Assembly (NCBI RefSeq): GCF_945906275.1
Contig: NZ_CAMDRA010000007.1
Coordinates: 1-42,869 of the forward strand
Source: Dongia mobilis
Lineage (GTDB): Bacteria; Pseudomonadota; Alphaproteobacteria; Dongiales; Dongiaceae
Length of the DNA stretch: 42,869 nt
Direction of reading: 5' to 3'
Made by a program: the position numbers and the translations under genes. Below the pieces are notes generated by a model, which ran no database searches, was not told the origin of the DNA, and saw nothing but the letters and a program-made list of their open reading frames with translations. Positions 1-9,371 of the stretch are shown piece after piece. Position 1 is the stretch's first letter; every line of letters begins with the position of its first letter.

Positions 1-113
1 GCGAGGCTCCTTTCTCTTTTCGGCGCTGGTTGCGACGCAGCGAGAAAGCGGCGTCGTTAAGGTTTGGCGCCCAGGTTTAAGGCCCTGGGACCGGCGCCCT
101 GGCAGCAGCGATC

Positions 114-145
114 GCCGACCAGCGCTTTGGCCGGCTTTTTTGTTT
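114..145 (+). terminator. Terminator-like hairpin upstream of mmsA
   Basis: GCCGACCA (114-121) can pair with TGGCCGGC (128-135), with one A/C mismatch and a 6-nt loop, followed directly by TTTTTT and a further TTT. This is the form of an intrinsic terminator on the + strand. It sits about 100 bases before the mmsA start. In Ggu-type operons a highly expressed periplasmic binding protein gene usually precedes the ATPase gene, so this may be a partial terminator separating an off-window binding-protein gene from mmsA. That role is inference; the hairpin and T-run are seen. Confidence 0.55.
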
Positions 146-241
146 CCCCGGATTGCCGCTTTCCTGCAATCTAGCCAAGCACCGACGCGACAGGCTTTCC
201 TGAGACGACAGGGCATTCCGGGACGAGTTCAAGGACGGGTG

Positions 242-1786
242 ATGGATAGCATTGTGACGACGCCCATTCTGGAAATGCGCGGGATTACCAAGACTTTTCC
301 AGGCGTCAACGCGCTCGACAACGTCAACCTCACGGTGCGCGAGGGCGAGATCCACGCGATTGTCGGAGAAAATGGCGCGGGCAAATCAACCTTGATGAAG
401 GTCCTGTCCGGTGTCTATCCGCACGGCAGCTATTCCGGCGAGATCCACTACAAGGGTGAGGAGCGGCGCTTCCGCGACATCTCGGACAGCGAGAAGCTCG
501 GCATCATCATCATTCACCAGGAGCTGGCCCTGGTGCCGCTGCTCTCGATCGCCGAGAACATCTTCCTTGGCAACGAACCGGCCCGGAACGGCGTCATCGA
601 CTGGGCAGAATCATTCGCGCGCACCAAGGCGCTGCTGGCCAAGGTCGGCCTCAAGGAACCACCCAGCGCCCTCATCACCAATCTCGGCGTCGGCAAGCAG
701 CAGCTGGTGGAAATCGCCAAGGCGCTGTCCAAGGAAGTGAAACTGCTGATCCTGGACGAGCCCACCGCGAGCCTCAATGAGAGCGACAGCGACGCGCTCC
801 TCAACCTGCTCATGGAGTTCCGCCGCCAGGGCATTTCCTCGATCCTGATTTCCCACAAGCTCAACGAGATTCTGAAGGTCACCGATTCGGTCACCATCCT
901 GCGCGACGGCGCCACCGTGGATACGCTCGATTGCCACAAGGAAGAGGTCAACGAGGACCGCATCATCCGCAACATGGTCGGCCGCGAGCTCACCGACCGT
1001 TACCCGAAACGGGTGCCCAATATCGGCGAGCCGATCTTCGAGGTGAAGAACTGGCATGTATTTGATGCCATTCACGCGGACAAGGAAAAGATCAAGGGCG
1101 TCGATTTCCATGTCCGCAAGGGCGAAGTGGTCGGCATCGCCGGCCTGATGGGCGCCGGCCGCACCGAACTTGCCATGAGCATCTTCGGCCAGGCCTATGG
1201 CCAGAACATCAGCGGCGAAGTCCGCATGCACGGCAAGCCGGTCGATGTCAGTGCGATCCAGAAAGCGATGAAGAACGGGATCGCCTATGTCACCGAGGAC
1301 CGGAAGAATTACGGCCTGGTGCTGATCGATGACATCAAGCGCAATGTGACGCTGTCGAACCTTGCCGGTGTTGCCAGGAACGGGGTGATCGATGACGGGC
1401 GCGAGCTGGCGGTCGCCAGCAAGTATCGCAAGGATCTCAACATCCGCTGCTCGAGCGTGTTCCAGCAGACGGTGAACCTGTCCGGCGGCAACCAGCAGAA
1501 AGTCGTGCTGAGCAAATGGCTGTTCACCGAGCCGGAGATCCTGATTCTCGACGAGCCGACGCGCGGCATCGATGTCGGCGCCAAATACGAAATCTCTCCG
1601 ATCATCAACGCCCTGGCCCACTCCGGCAAGGGCGTCATCGTCATATCGTCCGAGATGCCGGAACTGCTCGGCATTTCCGACCGCATCTATGTGATGAACG
1701 AAGGTCGTTTTGTCGGCGAGATGCCAGCCAAGGAAGCGTCGCAGGAGAAGATCATGCGCGCAATCATGAAGTCATGGGAAGAATGA
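242..1786 (+). CDS. mmsA: Multiple-monosaccharide ABC transporter ATP-binding protein MmsA/GguA
   Basis: Cytoplasmic ATPase of a CUT2-type sugar importer, 514 aa, with two tandem nucleotide-binding domains as in XylG/RbsA/GguA. The first domain has Walker [10 protein letters not shown] at residues 42-50, an ILDEPTASL Walker B, and a signature degenerated to LGVGKQQ. The second has a non-canonical P-loop (GLMGAGRTE), the intact signature LSGGNQQKV and [10 protein letters not shown]. This asymmetry is normal in the family. An upstream in-frame ATG at 140 is rejected: the ATG at 242 has AAGGACGGG just ahead of it and begins the conserved N-terminus, while the longer form would run through the terminator-like hairpin. 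One base separates its stop from the mmsB start. The expected substrates are galactose, arabinose, xylose or glucose; the binding protein that would settle this is not in the window. Confidence 0.93.
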   Translation: MDSIVTTPILEMRGITKTFPGVNALDNVNLTVREGEIHAIVGENGAGKSTLMKVLSGVYPHGSYSGEIHYKGEERRFRDISDSEKLGIIIIHQELALVPLLSIAENIFLGNEPARNGVIDWAESFARTKALLAKVGLKEPPSALITNLGVGKQQLVEIAKALSKEVKLLILDEPTASLNESDSDALLNLLMEFRRQGISSILISHKLNEILKVTDSVTILRDGATVDTLDCHKEEVNEDRIIRNMVGRELTDRYPKRVPNIGEPIFEVKNWHVFDAIHADKEKIKGVDFHVRKGEVVGIAGLMGAGRTELAMSIFGQAYGQNISGEVRMHGKPVDVSAIQKAMKNGIAYVTEDRKNYGLVLIDDIKRNVTLSNLAGVARNGVIDDGRELAVASKYRKDLNIRCSSVFQQTVNLSGGNQQKVVLSKWLFTEPEILILDEPTRGIDVGAKYEISPIINALAHSGKGVIVISSEMPELLGISDRIYVMNEGRFVGEMPAKEASQEKIMRAIMKSWEE

Positions 1787-1787
1787 G

Positions 1788-2984
1788 ATGACACAACAGA
1801 CAGCAGCCAGCGAAGATCACGGCAGTCACAGCAGCGTCTCGCGTTTCATCAAGAGCAATATCCGCGAATATGGCATGTTGCTGTCGCTGATCGTGATCAT
1901 GGTGTTCTTCCAGATCATGACCAACGGCACCCTGTTCAAGCCGCTCAATCTCACCAACCTCATCCTGCAGAACAGCTATATCGTCATCATGGCGCTGGGC
2001 ATGCTGCTGGTGATCGTGGCCGGCCATATCGATCTGTCGGTAGGATCGGTGGTGGGTTTCGTGGGTGCCGTCGCCGCCGTCATGATGGTGCAGTTCGATA
2101 TCCATTTCATCCCGACCACCATCGTCTGTTTGATGCTGGGTGGCGCCATCGGCGCCGGCCAGGGCTATTTCATCGCCTATTTCAAGATCCCGTCCTTCAT
2201 CGTGACGCTGGCCGGAATGCTCGTCTTCAAGGGTCTGGCGCTCTATATCCTGAAGGGCCAGTCGGTCGGGCCCTTCCCCAAGGAATTCCAGCTGCTGAGT
2301 TCGGGCTTCCTGCCCAATTTCCTGCCCGGCACCTTCAACAGCACGTCGCTGCTGATCGGCATCGCGGTCACGGTCCTGGTGATCTTCTTCAACTTCAAGG
2401 ACCGGCAGAACCAGCAGAAGCACAGCATTGCGGAGGAGCCGTTCCCGTTCTTCATCGGCCGCAACATCCTGATTGCCGCCGGCTTCATCCTGTTCTCCTA
2501 TCTGCTCTCCTCCTATAAGGGCCTGCCGAACGTGCTCATCGTCATGTTCGCGCTGATCGCGGCCTATGCCTTCATCACGTCGAGCACCACCATCGGCCGG
2601 CGCATCTATGCACTGGGCGGTAACGAGAAGGCGGCACGCCTGTCCGGCATCCGGACCGAGCGCCTGACCTTCTACACCTTCATGAACATGGGCGTGCTGG
2701 CGGGTCTGGCCGGCCTCATCTTCGCTGCCCGCCTCAACACGGCAACACCCAAGGCCGGGCTTGGCTTCGAGCTCGATGTCATTGCCGCCGTGTTCATCGG
2801 TGGCGCCTCGGCATCTGGCGGCGTCGGCAAGGTGATCGGCGCCGTCATCGGGGCGTTCATCATGGGCGTCATGAACAACGGCATGTCGATCCTGGGGATC
2901 GGCATCGACCTGCAGCAGGTCATCAAGGGCCTGGTACTGCTCGCTGCCGTCTGCATCGACGTCTATTACAAAAAGAAAGCCTGA
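1788..2984 (+). CDS. mmsB: Multiple-monosaccharide ABC transporter permease MmsB/GguB
   Basis: Inner-membrane permease of the same importer, 398 aa, BPD_transp_2 family. After a short polar N-terminus (about 20 residues) there are about ten hydrophobic segments. The conserved GHIDLSVGSVVG motif of CUT2 permeases follows the second or third segment. A long polar insert (around FNFKDRQNQQKHSIAEEP) lies in the middle, as is usual in the MmsB/GguB/XylH branch and longer than in RbsC. The C-terminal half carries GGNEKAARLSGI and the GGASASGGVG loop, both family hallmarks. It starts one base after mmsA, so translation is probably coupled. Function is confident; exact sugar range is inferred. Confidence 0.93.
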   Translation: MTQQTAASEDHGSHSSVSRFIKSNIREYGMLLSLIVIMVFFQIMTNGTLFKPLNLTNLILQNSYIVIMALGMLLVIVAGHIDLSVGSVVGFVGAVAAVMMVQFDIHFIPTTIVCLMLGGAIGAGQGYFIAYFKIPSFIVTLAGMLVFKGLALYILKGQSVGPFPKEFQLLSSGFLPNFLPGTFNSTSLLIGIAVTVLVIFFNFKDRQNQQKHSIAEEPFPFFIGRNILIAAGFILFSYLLSSYKGLPNVLIVMFALIAAYAFITSSTTIGRRIYALGGNEKAARLSGIRTERLTFYTFMNMGVLAGLAGLIFAARLNTATPKAGLGFELDVIAAVFIGGASASGGVGKVIGAVIGAFIMGVMNNGMSILGIGIDLQQVIKGLVLLAAVCIDVYYKKKA

Positions 2985-2995
2985 GGGTCCGATTC

Positions 2996-3994
2996 ATGCG
3001 TCTCATTCAGTTTTCCAGGAACGGCCAGCGCGGCGTCGCCCGCATCGAGAACGGCAAGGCGATCGTCGTGCCGGGTGCTGTCAGTGTCATCGACATTGCG
3101 CAGGCGGCACTTGTCGGCAGCATCAAGAGCCTCGCCGCCAACGTCACCGCGCGCGGTGACGGCGAAATGCTGGACTATGCCAAGATGCTGGCCGACGGCA
3201 GCGTGCTGACGCCGATCGATCATCCGGATCCGGCGCATTGCCTGGTGACGGGTACGGGCCTCACCCATCTGGGTTCGGCCGACACGCGCGACAAGATGCA
3301 TCAGAAGGTCGCCGGCGATATCGAGACGCTCACCGATTCCATGAAGATGTTCAGAATGGGCCTCGAGGGCGGCAAGCCGAAGGACGACAAGCCCGGCGTG
3401 CAGCCCGAATGGTTCTACAAGGGCGATGGCTCCTCGGTGGTGAAGCCGGGCGGCGCCCTGGACTTTCCAGCCTTTGCGCTTGATGGCGGCGAAGAGCCGG
3501 AAGTGGCCGGCATCTATCTCATCGCGCCGGATGGCCAACCCTGGCGCCTTGGTTACGCGATCGGCAATGAATATTCCGACCATGTCATGGAGCGGCAGAA
3601 TTATCTCTATCTCGCGCATTCCAAGCTGCGCGCCTGTGCCATCGGTCCCGAATTGCTGGTGGGCGACCTGCCCGACAGCGTCGAGGGCGAGAGCCGCATC
3701 TGGCGGAACGGCAGCCTGCTCTGGAAGAAGGCGTTTGTGAGCGGTGAGCGCAACATGTCGCACACGTTGGGCAACCTCGAATTTCACCATTTAAAATACC
3801 GCCAGTTCCGCCGGCCGGGCGATCTCCACATCCATTTCTTCGGCACGGCGACACTGAGTGTCGGCGACGGCATCCAGACCCAGCCCGGGGACGTGTTCGA
3901 GATCGAGGCGCCGGTCTTCGGTGCTGCCTTGCGCAATCCGCTCGGCGCCAAGGCCAATGACGATTTCCAGCTGGGCGGCGTCGGTACGCTTTAG
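2996..3994 (+). CDS. gguC: GguC/AraD1 family protein (fumarylacetoacetate hydrolase fold)
   Basis: A 332-aa protein of the FAH-like superfamily that regularly follows gguAB. The C-terminal two thirds carry the FAH-type features: GTGLTHLGSAD, a long acidic-lined barrel, GNEYSDHVMERQNYLYLAHSKL with candidate metal ligands, then SHTLGNLEFHHLKYRQF and a HIHFFGTATLSVGDGI-type end. The family is thought to act on 2-keto-3-deoxy sugar acids or their diketo derivatives. The position between a pentose/hexose transporter and dgoK-dgoA fits that, but the exact reaction is not established by sequence. No signal peptide is present, so it is cytosolic. It starts 11 bases after mmsB. Confidence 0.85.
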   Translation: MRLIQFSRNGQRGVARIENGKAIVVPGAVSVIDIAQAALVGSIKSLAANVTARGDGEMLDYAKMLADGSVLTPIDHPDPAHCLVTGTGLTHLGSADTRDKMHQKVAGDIETLTDSMKMFRMGLEGGKPKDDKPGVQPEWFYKGDGSSVVKPGGALDFPAFALDGGEEPEVAGIYLIAPDGQPWRLGYAIGNEYSDHVMERQNYLYLAHSKLRACAIGPELLVGDLPDSVEGESRIWRNGSLLWKKAFVSGERNMSHTLGNLEFHHLKYRQFRRPGDLHIHFFGTATLSVGDGIQTQPGDVFEIEAPVFGAALRNPLGAKANDDFQLGGVGTL

Positions 3995-3997
3995 GGC

Positions 3998-4936
3998 ATG
4001 TCCGGCAAGATCGCCTGCATCGCACTCGATTGGGGCACCAGCAACCGCCGTGGCTGGGCGCTGGATGCGGGTGGCCATGTGGTCGATGGACGCAGCGACG
4101 ATCAGGGATTGATCAACGTCACCGATCGCGACTTCGCCGGATCCTTGCGCCGCTTAGTCGCTGATTGGTTGGGCGGGCGCCCACCGGTGATCATGGCGGG
4201 TATGATCGGCAGCCGGTTGGGCTGGCGGGAAGCGGCCTATCTGGAGACGCCGGTCGATCTCACGCAACTCGGTTTGCACCTCACCGTGATCGAGGATTTC
4301 GATGGGCTGCCCGTGCGCATCGTGCCCGGTGTCGCCCGCGTCACCGAAGACAGCGCCGATGTGATGCGCGGCGAGGAATGCCAGATGCTGGGCGCCTTGC
4401 TCGTGCGTGGGCAGCGCGACGGCGTGTTCCTGCTGCCCGGCACCCACGCCAAATGGGCTTTGCTGGAGAACGGCATCCTCACCGATTTCCGCACCTATAT
4501 GACCGGCGAACTGTTCGGCCATCTGCGCAACAGCGGCAGCCTCTCACAGGTGATGCCGCCGAAGGACGCGCCGGAGACTTTCGACGCCGAGGCCTTCGAC
4601 CGGGGTGTCACGCGGGCGGGTGCGCCCGACGCACCCGGCATCACCCATCTGCTGTTCGGCGTGCGCAGCCTGTCGCTGTTTTCGAAACTGACGTCGGCGA
4701 CGGCGCCCTCCTATCTTTCCGGCCTGCTGGTCGGCGCCGAGATGCGCGATGCCCTGCGCTGGACCCCCGCGCGCCACGTGACAGCGATCGGGTCGGCGAA
4801 ACTGCTGGAGACCTATGCCAGGGCGGCGGCCTATTTCAAGATCACGCTTGACCGGCTGGAGAGTGATGACATCCTGCCGCCAGCCCTGTTCGGTATCGCG
4901 CGCGAAGCCGGGCTTGTCGCCAAAACCGCCGCCTGA
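3998..4936 (+). CDS. dgoK: 2-dehydro-3-deoxygalactonokinase DgoK
   Basis: Phosphorylates 2-keto-3-deoxy-D-galactonate to the 6-phosphate with ATP, the third step of the De Ley-Doudoroff galactose pathway. The 312-aa length is usual for DgoK. The N-terminus IALDWGTSNRRGWALD is the phosphate-1 motif of the actin/hexokinase-like fold. MAGMIGSRLGWREAAYL and FLLPGTHAKWA are characteristic DgoK blocks, followed by an RxYMTGELFGHLR segment. It starts 3 bases after the gguC stop and is followed after 19 bases by dgoA, its pathway partner. Some DgoK-family members accept related keto-deoxy sugar acids, so specificity is inferred from the neighbouring aldolase. Confidence 0.92.
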   Translation: MSGKIACIALDWGTSNRRGWALDAGGHVVDGRSDDQGLINVTDRDFAGSLRRLVADWLGGRPPVIMAGMIGSRLGWREAAYLETPVDLTQLGLHLTVIEDFDGLPVRIVPGVARVTEDSADVMRGEECQMLGALLVRGQRDGVFLLPGTHAKWALLENGILTDFRTYMTGELFGHLRNSGSLSQVMPPKDAPETFDAEAFDRGVTRAGAPDAPGITHLLFGVRSLSLFSKLTSATAPSYLSGLLVGAEMRDALRWTPARHVTAIGSAKLLETYARAAAYFKITLDRLESDDILPPALFGIAREAGLVAKTAA

Positions 4937-4955
4937 TGCGGCAGGAGAGTTGTTC

Positions 4956-5582
4956 ATGACCGATCTGCGCCCCTGGCTGCGCGACTTGCCGCTCATCGCC
5001 ATCCTGCGCGGCATCACGCCCGTTGATGCGGAGGGCGCCGTCGACGCGCTGGATGCCGCCGGCTGGCGGGTCGTCGAGGTGCCGCTCAATTCCCCCGATG
5101 CGCTGGAGACGTTGCGCCGGATGGTCAAACGTGCCGGCGACAAGCTGCTGATCGGTGCCGGCACGGTGCTGACCGTCGATCAGGTGGATGCCATTGCCGC
5201 CGCCGGCGCCAAACTGATGGTGGCCCCCAACTGCAATCCCGACGTGATCCGCGCGGCATCCGCCAAAGGCCTGATCACGGCGCCGGGCGTCGCCACACCG
5301 ACGGAGTCCTTTGCGGCACTCGATGCCGGCGCCGATGCCCTGAAGATGTTCCCAGGTGAGTTGCTGCCGCCACCGGCCGTCAAGGCGTGGCGCGCTGTCC
5401 TGCCGCCGGACACATTGCTGCTGCCGGTGGGTGGTGTGGCGCCCGACAATATCGCCGCCTATCTCAAGGCCGGCGCCGATGGCTTTGGCATCGGCACCTC
5501 GGTCTACAAGCCGGGCATGACGATGGCCGAGATGGCGGCGCGCGCCAAGGCCCTCGCCGACGCCTTTCGCAACGCCCATTGA
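4956..5582 (+). CDS. dgoA: 2-dehydro-3-deoxy-6-phosphogalactonate aldolase DgoA
   Basis: Class I aldolase splitting 2-keto-3-deoxy-6-phosphogalactonate into pyruvate and glyceraldehyde 3-phosphate. The protein is 208 aa, typical for the KDPG/KDPGal aldolase barrel. LPLIAILRGITP opens the barrel, the catalytic glutamate is E41 in VVEVPLNS, and the Schiff-base lysine is K130 in DALKMFPGELL. The frame stays open upstream to 4815, but the ATG at 4956 is chosen because it is preceded by GGCAGGAGAG, begins the family N-terminus and avoids a long overlap with dgoK. Just 2 bases separate it from galM. LNSP after the catalytic glutamate and the pairing with dgoK favour the galacto over the gluco substrate. 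Confidence 0.93.
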   Translation: MTDLRPWLRDLPLIAILRGITPVDAEGAVDALDAAGWRVVEVPLNSPDALETLRRMVKRAGDKLLIGAGTVLTVDQVDAIAAAGAKLMVAPNCNPDVIRAASAKGLITAPGVATPTESFAALDAGADALKMFPGELLPPPAVKAWRAVLPPDTLLLPVGGVAPDNIAAYLKAGADGFGIGTSVYKPGMTMAEMAARAKALADAFRNAH

Positions 5583-5584
5583 CC

Positions 5585-6592
5585 ATGGGCATCAGCACCT
5601 TCGGCAAGCTGCTCGACGGGACGGACATCCAGGAGATCCGGCTGGAAGGTGGTGCCTTGTCGGTCGCCATCCTCACGCGGGGCTGCGCGATCCGCGCCCT
5701 TGATTTTGATGCGGGACGCGGGCCGCAGGGCCGGGTCCTCGGCTTCAATACACTGGGTCCCTATCTGGGGCCCTCACCCTATTTCGGCTGCGTCGCCGGG
5801 CGCTATGCCAACCGCATCGCCGGCGGCAGGTTCATGCTGGACGGCCACGCTTATCAACTGACGCGCAACGAGAGGGAGCGCACGCATCTTCACGGCGGGC
5901 GGACCGGCTTCAGTCATCGCGCCTGGCGGGTGTTGGATCACGGCACCGATCACGTGACGCTGGAGCTGGTCTCGCCGGCGGGCGAGGAAGGGTATCCAGG
6001 CACAATGACGGTGCGCTGCACGTATCGCATCAGCGGCAATGGGGTGTTGCAGATCGACCTAACGGCGACCACCGATGCACCGACCGTCATCAACCTCGCC
6101 ACGCACAGCTATTTCAATCTCGACGGCACGCCGGACATCCTCGCCCACCGCCTGGAGATTGCCGCCGAACATTACACCCCGGTCGATGCCACGCTGATTC
6201 CGACCGGCGAGATCGCCCCTGTCGCCGGCACACCGTTCGATTTCCGCATGGCGCGGCCGGTGGGTGGCCATGGCGCCACTTACGATCACAATTTCGTCGT
6301 CGACCGCGCACGTGCCGCGACACCCCGATTGATGGCGCGGCTGGACGGGCCGGAGAGCCGCACGCGGCTGGAGATCCACTCGACCGAACCCGGTGTGCAG
6401 CTCTATGACAGCGCCGGCCTGGGACCGACATTGCCGGGGCTCCAGGGCGTGCCCTATGGAAACCATGCCGGCATCTGCCTGGAGCCGCAGATTTTCCCGG
6501 ACTCACCCAACCATGCGAATTTCCCCGACGCCACCTTGCGGCCGGGCGAGACCTATCATCAGGTTACGCAGTATCGGTTCGGCGGGATTTAA
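5585..6592 (+). CDS. galM: Aldose 1-epimerase (mutarotase) GalM
   Basis: Interconverts alpha and beta anomers of aldoses, supplying the anomer used by the sugar dehydrogenase. The protein is 335 aa. Family landmarks are GRYANRIAGGRF, the catalytic histidines in RTHLHGG and THSYFNLDG, the DHNFVVD segment and the catalytic glutamate in CLEPQIFPDSPNH. No signal peptide is visible, so it is cytosolic. The ATG at 5585 follows the dgoA stop by 2 bases; the longer open frame upstream lies inside dgoA and is not used. It is the last gene of the mmsA-galM run and ends just before a large inverted repeat. Confidence 0.93.
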   Translation: MGISTFGKLLDGTDIQEIRLEGGALSVAILTRGCAIRALDFDAGRGPQGRVLGFNTLGPYLGPSPYFGCVAGRYANRIAGGRFMLDGHAYQLTRNERERTHLHGGRTGFSHRAWRVLDHGTDHVTLELVSPAGEEGYPGTMTVRCTYRISGNGVLQIDLTATTDAPTVINLATHSYFNLDGTPDILAHRLEIAAEHYTPVDATLIPTGEIAPVAGTPFDFRMARPVGGHGATYDHNFVVDRARAATPRLMARLDGPESRTRLEIHSTEPGVQLYDSAGLGPTLPGLQGVPYGNHAGICLEPQIFPDSPNHANFPDATLRPGETYHQVTQYRFGGI

Positions 6593-6608
6593 CGAGAAGC
6601 ATCTAATT

Positions 6609-6701
6609 CGTCATCCCCGGGCTTGACCCGGGGATCTGCGAGCAAGCGATGAATAGCCTGCCCCGTCGCACCAGATCCCCGGGTCAAGCCCGGGGATGAC
6701 G
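6609..6701. repeat. Perfect 28-bp inverted repeat between convergent genes; likely bidirectional terminator
   Basis: Arms at 6609-6636 and 6674-6701 are exact reverse complements over 28 bp, separated by 37 bp. Each arm also contains its own smaller palindrome (CCCCGGG..CCCGGGG). The outer ends read CGTCATCCCCGGG, a motif widespread as a dispersed intergenic repeat in alphaproteobacteria. It fills nearly the whole gap between the convergent galM and the dehydratase gene, so it probably stops transcription from both sides. A shorter relative is at 28455-28478. Confidence 0.85.
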
Positions 6702-6721
6702 GCATCGTTGTGGTGAAAACC

Positions 6722-8560
6722 TCAGTGATTGTCCCGCGGCAGGCCCTTGGTCTGGGCGATGCGCTGGTATTTGACGGCGGGCTTCAGCACCATGCCTTCG
6801 TCGAGCTGGGCGACGAGCCCACGCTGGATCTCCTGCCAGGGTGTCTGGTGTTCCGGATATTTGTAGCCGCCGGCTTTGGCGAGCGCGTCGCGGCGCGCTG
6901 TCAGCTCCGCCGCGTCCACCAGCATGTTGACGGTGCCGGTCTTGAGGTCGACGCGGATGCGGTCGCCGGTCTTCAGAATCGCCAAACCGCCACCTGCCGC
7001 CGCTTCCGGCGCTGCGTTGAGGATGGATGGCGAGCCCGACGTGCCGGACTGGCGGCCATCGCCGATGCAGGGCAGCGAGGAGATGCCCTGCTTGATGAGA
7101 TAGGCCGGCGGCCGCATGTTGACGACCTCGGCCGCACCCGGATAGCCGATGGGTCCCACGCCGCGAATGACCAGCACGGTATCGGCATCGATCTTCAAGG
7201 CCGGGTCGTCGATGCGGTGGTGATAATCCTCCGGCCCGTCGAACACGACCGCCTTCGCCTCGAAGGCGTCGAGGTCCTTGGGGTTGGAGAGATAGCGCTT
7301 GCGGAATTCGTCGGAGATGACGCTGATCTTCATGATCGCGCTGTCAAAGATGTTACCCTTCAACACGGCAAAGCCTGCCGTGTTCAGCACCGGATTGGCG
7401 AAGGTCTTGATGACCTTGTCGTCCTCGATGGTGGCGTTGCGGCAGTTCTCGCCGATCGTCTTGCCGTTGACGGTGAGCGCATCCTCGTCGATGAGGCCCT
7501 GGCCCATCAGTTGGTTGACCACCGCCGGCACACCGCCGGCATGGTGATAATCCTCGCCGAGATATTCGCCGGCCGGCTGCATGTTGACCAGCAGCGGGAT
7601 GTCGCGGCCGAGATCCTCCCATTCCTGCACGCTGAGCTCGACGCCGATATGCTTGGCGATGGCATTGATGTGAATGGGCGCGTTGGTCGAGCCGCCGATC
7701 GCGGAGTTGACGCGGATGGCGTTGCGGAAGGCCTTCTTGGTGAGGATGTCGGAGGGCTTCATGTCCTCGCGCACCATGTCGACGATGCGCTTGCCGGTTT
7801 CATAGGCCATCTGCTGGCGCTCGCGATAGGGCGCCGGGATGGCGGCCGAACCCGGCAGCTGCATGCCCAATGCCTCGGCCAGCGAGTTCATCGTGGTGGC
7901 GGTGCCCATCGTGTTGCAATAGCCGGTCGAGGGGGCGGATGACGCCACCAGCTCGATGAAGCCCTGAAAGTCGATCTCGCCCGCGGCCAGCAATTGCCGC
8001 GCCTTCCAGACGATGGTGCCGGAGCCCGTGCGCTCGCCCTTGTGCCAGCCGTTGAGCATCGGCCCGACCGAGAAGGCGATTGCCGGCAGGTTGACCGTGG
8101 CCGCGGCCATCAGGCAGGCCGGTGTCGTCTTGTCGCAGCCGATGGTGAGGATGACGCCGTCGAGCGGATAGCCGTAGAGGACTTCCACGAGGCCGAGATA
8201 GGCAAGGTTGCGATCGAGCGAGGCGGTCGGACGCTTGCCGGTTTCCTGGATCGGATGCACCGGGAACTCAATGGGGATGCCGCCAGCCGTGCGGATGCCG
8301 TCGCGCAGGCGTTCAGCGAGGACGATGTGATGGCGGTTGCAGGGCGAGAGATCAGAACCGGTCTGGGCAATGCCGATGATCGGCTTGTTGGATTGCAGTT
8401 CCTCGCGGGTGAAGCCGTAATTGAGATAGCGCTCAAGATAGAGCGCCGTCATGTCGGCGTTTTCCGGATTGTCGAACCAGGCACGCGAGCGCATCTTGCG
8501 GCCGTCTTGCGCGCTGCCCGGTTTTCCTCCATGGCTGTTGCTTGGCTTGTCGGCTGTCAT
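6722..8560 (-). CDS. IlvD/Edd family sugar-acid dehydratase (arabonate/xylonate/galactonate type)
   Basis: Removes water from an aldonic acid to give a 2-keto-3-deoxy acid, using an Fe-S cluster. The 612-aa protein closely resembles pentonate/hexonate dehydratases such as Caulobacter XylD in its blocks [31 protein letters not shown] and [15 protein letters not shown]. The three cluster cysteines are visible as C74 (SPCN), C142 (GCDK, followed by the conserved K144) and C215 (GYCNTMGTA). A GAGGAG lies 9 bases before the chosen ATG; the first about 20 residues are an extra, low-complexity leader, so M23 is an alternative start. The partner kinase DgoK and aldolase DgoA next door suggest galactonate, but arabonate or xylonate cannot be excluded. 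It lies 34 bases downstream of the GntR regulator gene. Confidence 0.88.
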   Translation of the reverse strand: MTADKPSNSHGGKPGSAQDGRKMRSRAWFDNPENADMTALYLERYLNYGFTREELQSNKPIIGIAQTGSDLSPCNRHHIVLAERLRDGIRTAGGIPIEFPVHPIQETGKRPTASLDRNLAYLGLVEVLYGYPLDGVILTIGCDKTTPACLMAAATVNLPAIAFSVGPMLNGWHKGERTGSGTIVWKARQLLAAGEIDFQGFIELVASSAPSTGYCNTMGTATTMNSLAEALGMQLPGSAAIPAPYRERQQMAYETGKRIVDMVREDMKPSDILTKKAFRNAIRVNSAIGGSTNAPIHINAIAKHIGVELSVQEWEDLGRDIPLLVNMQPAGEYLGEDYHHAGGVPAVVNQLMGQGLIDEDALTVNGKTIGENCRNATIEDDKVIKTFANPVLNTAGFAVLKGNIFDSAIMKISVISDEFRKRYLSNPKDLDAFEAKAVVFDGPEDYHHRIDDPALKIDADTVLVIRGVGPIGYPGAAEVVNMRPPAYLIKQGISSLPCIGDGRQSGTSGSPSILNAAPEAAAGGGLAILKTGDRIRVDLKTGTVNMLVDAAELTARRDALAKAGGYKYPEHQTPWQEIQRGLVAQLDEGMVLKPAVKYQRIAQTKGLPRDNH

Positions 8561-8594
8561 CGCGCATCACTCCTCAAAACGAATTCGATCTGGT

Positions 8595-9371
8595 TCAACT
8601 TGTCTTGGCCCCGCCTGCCAGCAACGAGGCCGTCCGGTTCTTGCGGCCATCCTCGATGACCGAGGTCATCGCGGCCGCGGCGCCGGTGGCATCACCGTGG
8701 GCGATCGCTTCGACGATGGCGGCGTGTTCCTCGGTCGAGCGCTGCTGGCGCGCGATATCGTCGACCGGCGCGCTGTCAACGAAACTCGCCATCAAGGCGG
8801 CCTCGATAATGGCGCCCACCGACCGCATGAAGGGATTGCCGGAGGCCGCGGCGATTTCGAGATGCAGGGCCAGATCGACCTCGGCAAAGCTGAGGCGCGT
8901 ATGACCCGGCTGGCGGAACTCGTCGATGAGGGCGCGCATGCGCGCGATGCTTTCATCGCTGCGCCGCAGTGCGGCCAAGGCACAGGCGGCGGGTTCGACC
9001 GCAAGGCGGATTTCATAAAGGCTGTTGAGGAAGCGGAGATCCATGCCGAGATCGAGCCGCCAGCCGAGAAGATCGGAATCGAACATGTTCCAATCGACTT
9101 GCGCGCGCACCTTGGTGCCGACGCGGGTCTTGGATACGACCAGGCCCTTCGCCGCCAGAGTCTTCAACACCTCCCGCAACACGGTCCGCGAAATGCCGAA
9201 CTGCGCCATCAGATCGCCTTCCGCAGGCAACAGGGCGCCTTCCGGATAATCACCGCGCAAGATGGCGACACCCATGGCGCGCACAATCTGTTCCTGACCC
9301 ATACGGGCACCGCCCATCCGGGTCGCCGTCGCGCGGATCGGTCTGTATCTGCTTGGTGCAACGATCATCAC
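8595..9371 (-). CDS. FadR-subfamily GntR transcriptional regulator
   Basis: A 258-aa DNA-binding regulator. Residues about 25-95 form the winged helix, with PAEGDLMAQFGISRTVLREVLKTLAAKGLV as the GntR helix-turn-helix region. From about residue 105 the all-helical FCD ligand domain begins, with the metal-site pattern D..LHLEIAAASGNPF and later E.H..IVEAI. FCD members bind organic acids, often sugar acids. It precedes the dehydratase by 34 bases and is probably its local repressor. Candidate operators of the subfamily form TNGTNNNACNA lie at 11573-11605. The ATG at 9371 overlaps the stop of the transporter remnant by 4 bases, so the two were once translationally coupled. M24 (MGQEQIVRAMG) is an alternative start. 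Confidence 0.88.
   Translation of the reverse strand: MMIVAPSRYRPIRATATRMGGARMGQEQIVRAMGVAILRGDYPEGALLPAEGDLMAQFGISRTVLREVLKTLAAKGLVVSKTRVGTKVRAQVDWNMFDSDLLGWRLDLGMDLRFLNSLYEIRLAVEPAACALAALRRSDESIARMRALIDEFRQPGHTRLSFAEVDLALHLEIAAASGNPFMRSVGAIIEAALMASFVDSAPVDDIARQQRSTEEHAAIVEAIAHGDATGAAAAMTSVIEDGRKNRTASLLAGGAKTS

Noticed and set aside
611-1621. Long open frame antisense to mmsA
   Set aside because: High GC content with codon bias opens the opposite strand; it lacks a ribosome site and family similarity while mmsA is certain.
6710-7942. 410-codon plus-strand frame opposite the dehydratase
   Set aside because: Composition is that of an antisense shadow (rich in D, H, R, V, A) and the minus-strand dehydratase has all catalytic motifs.
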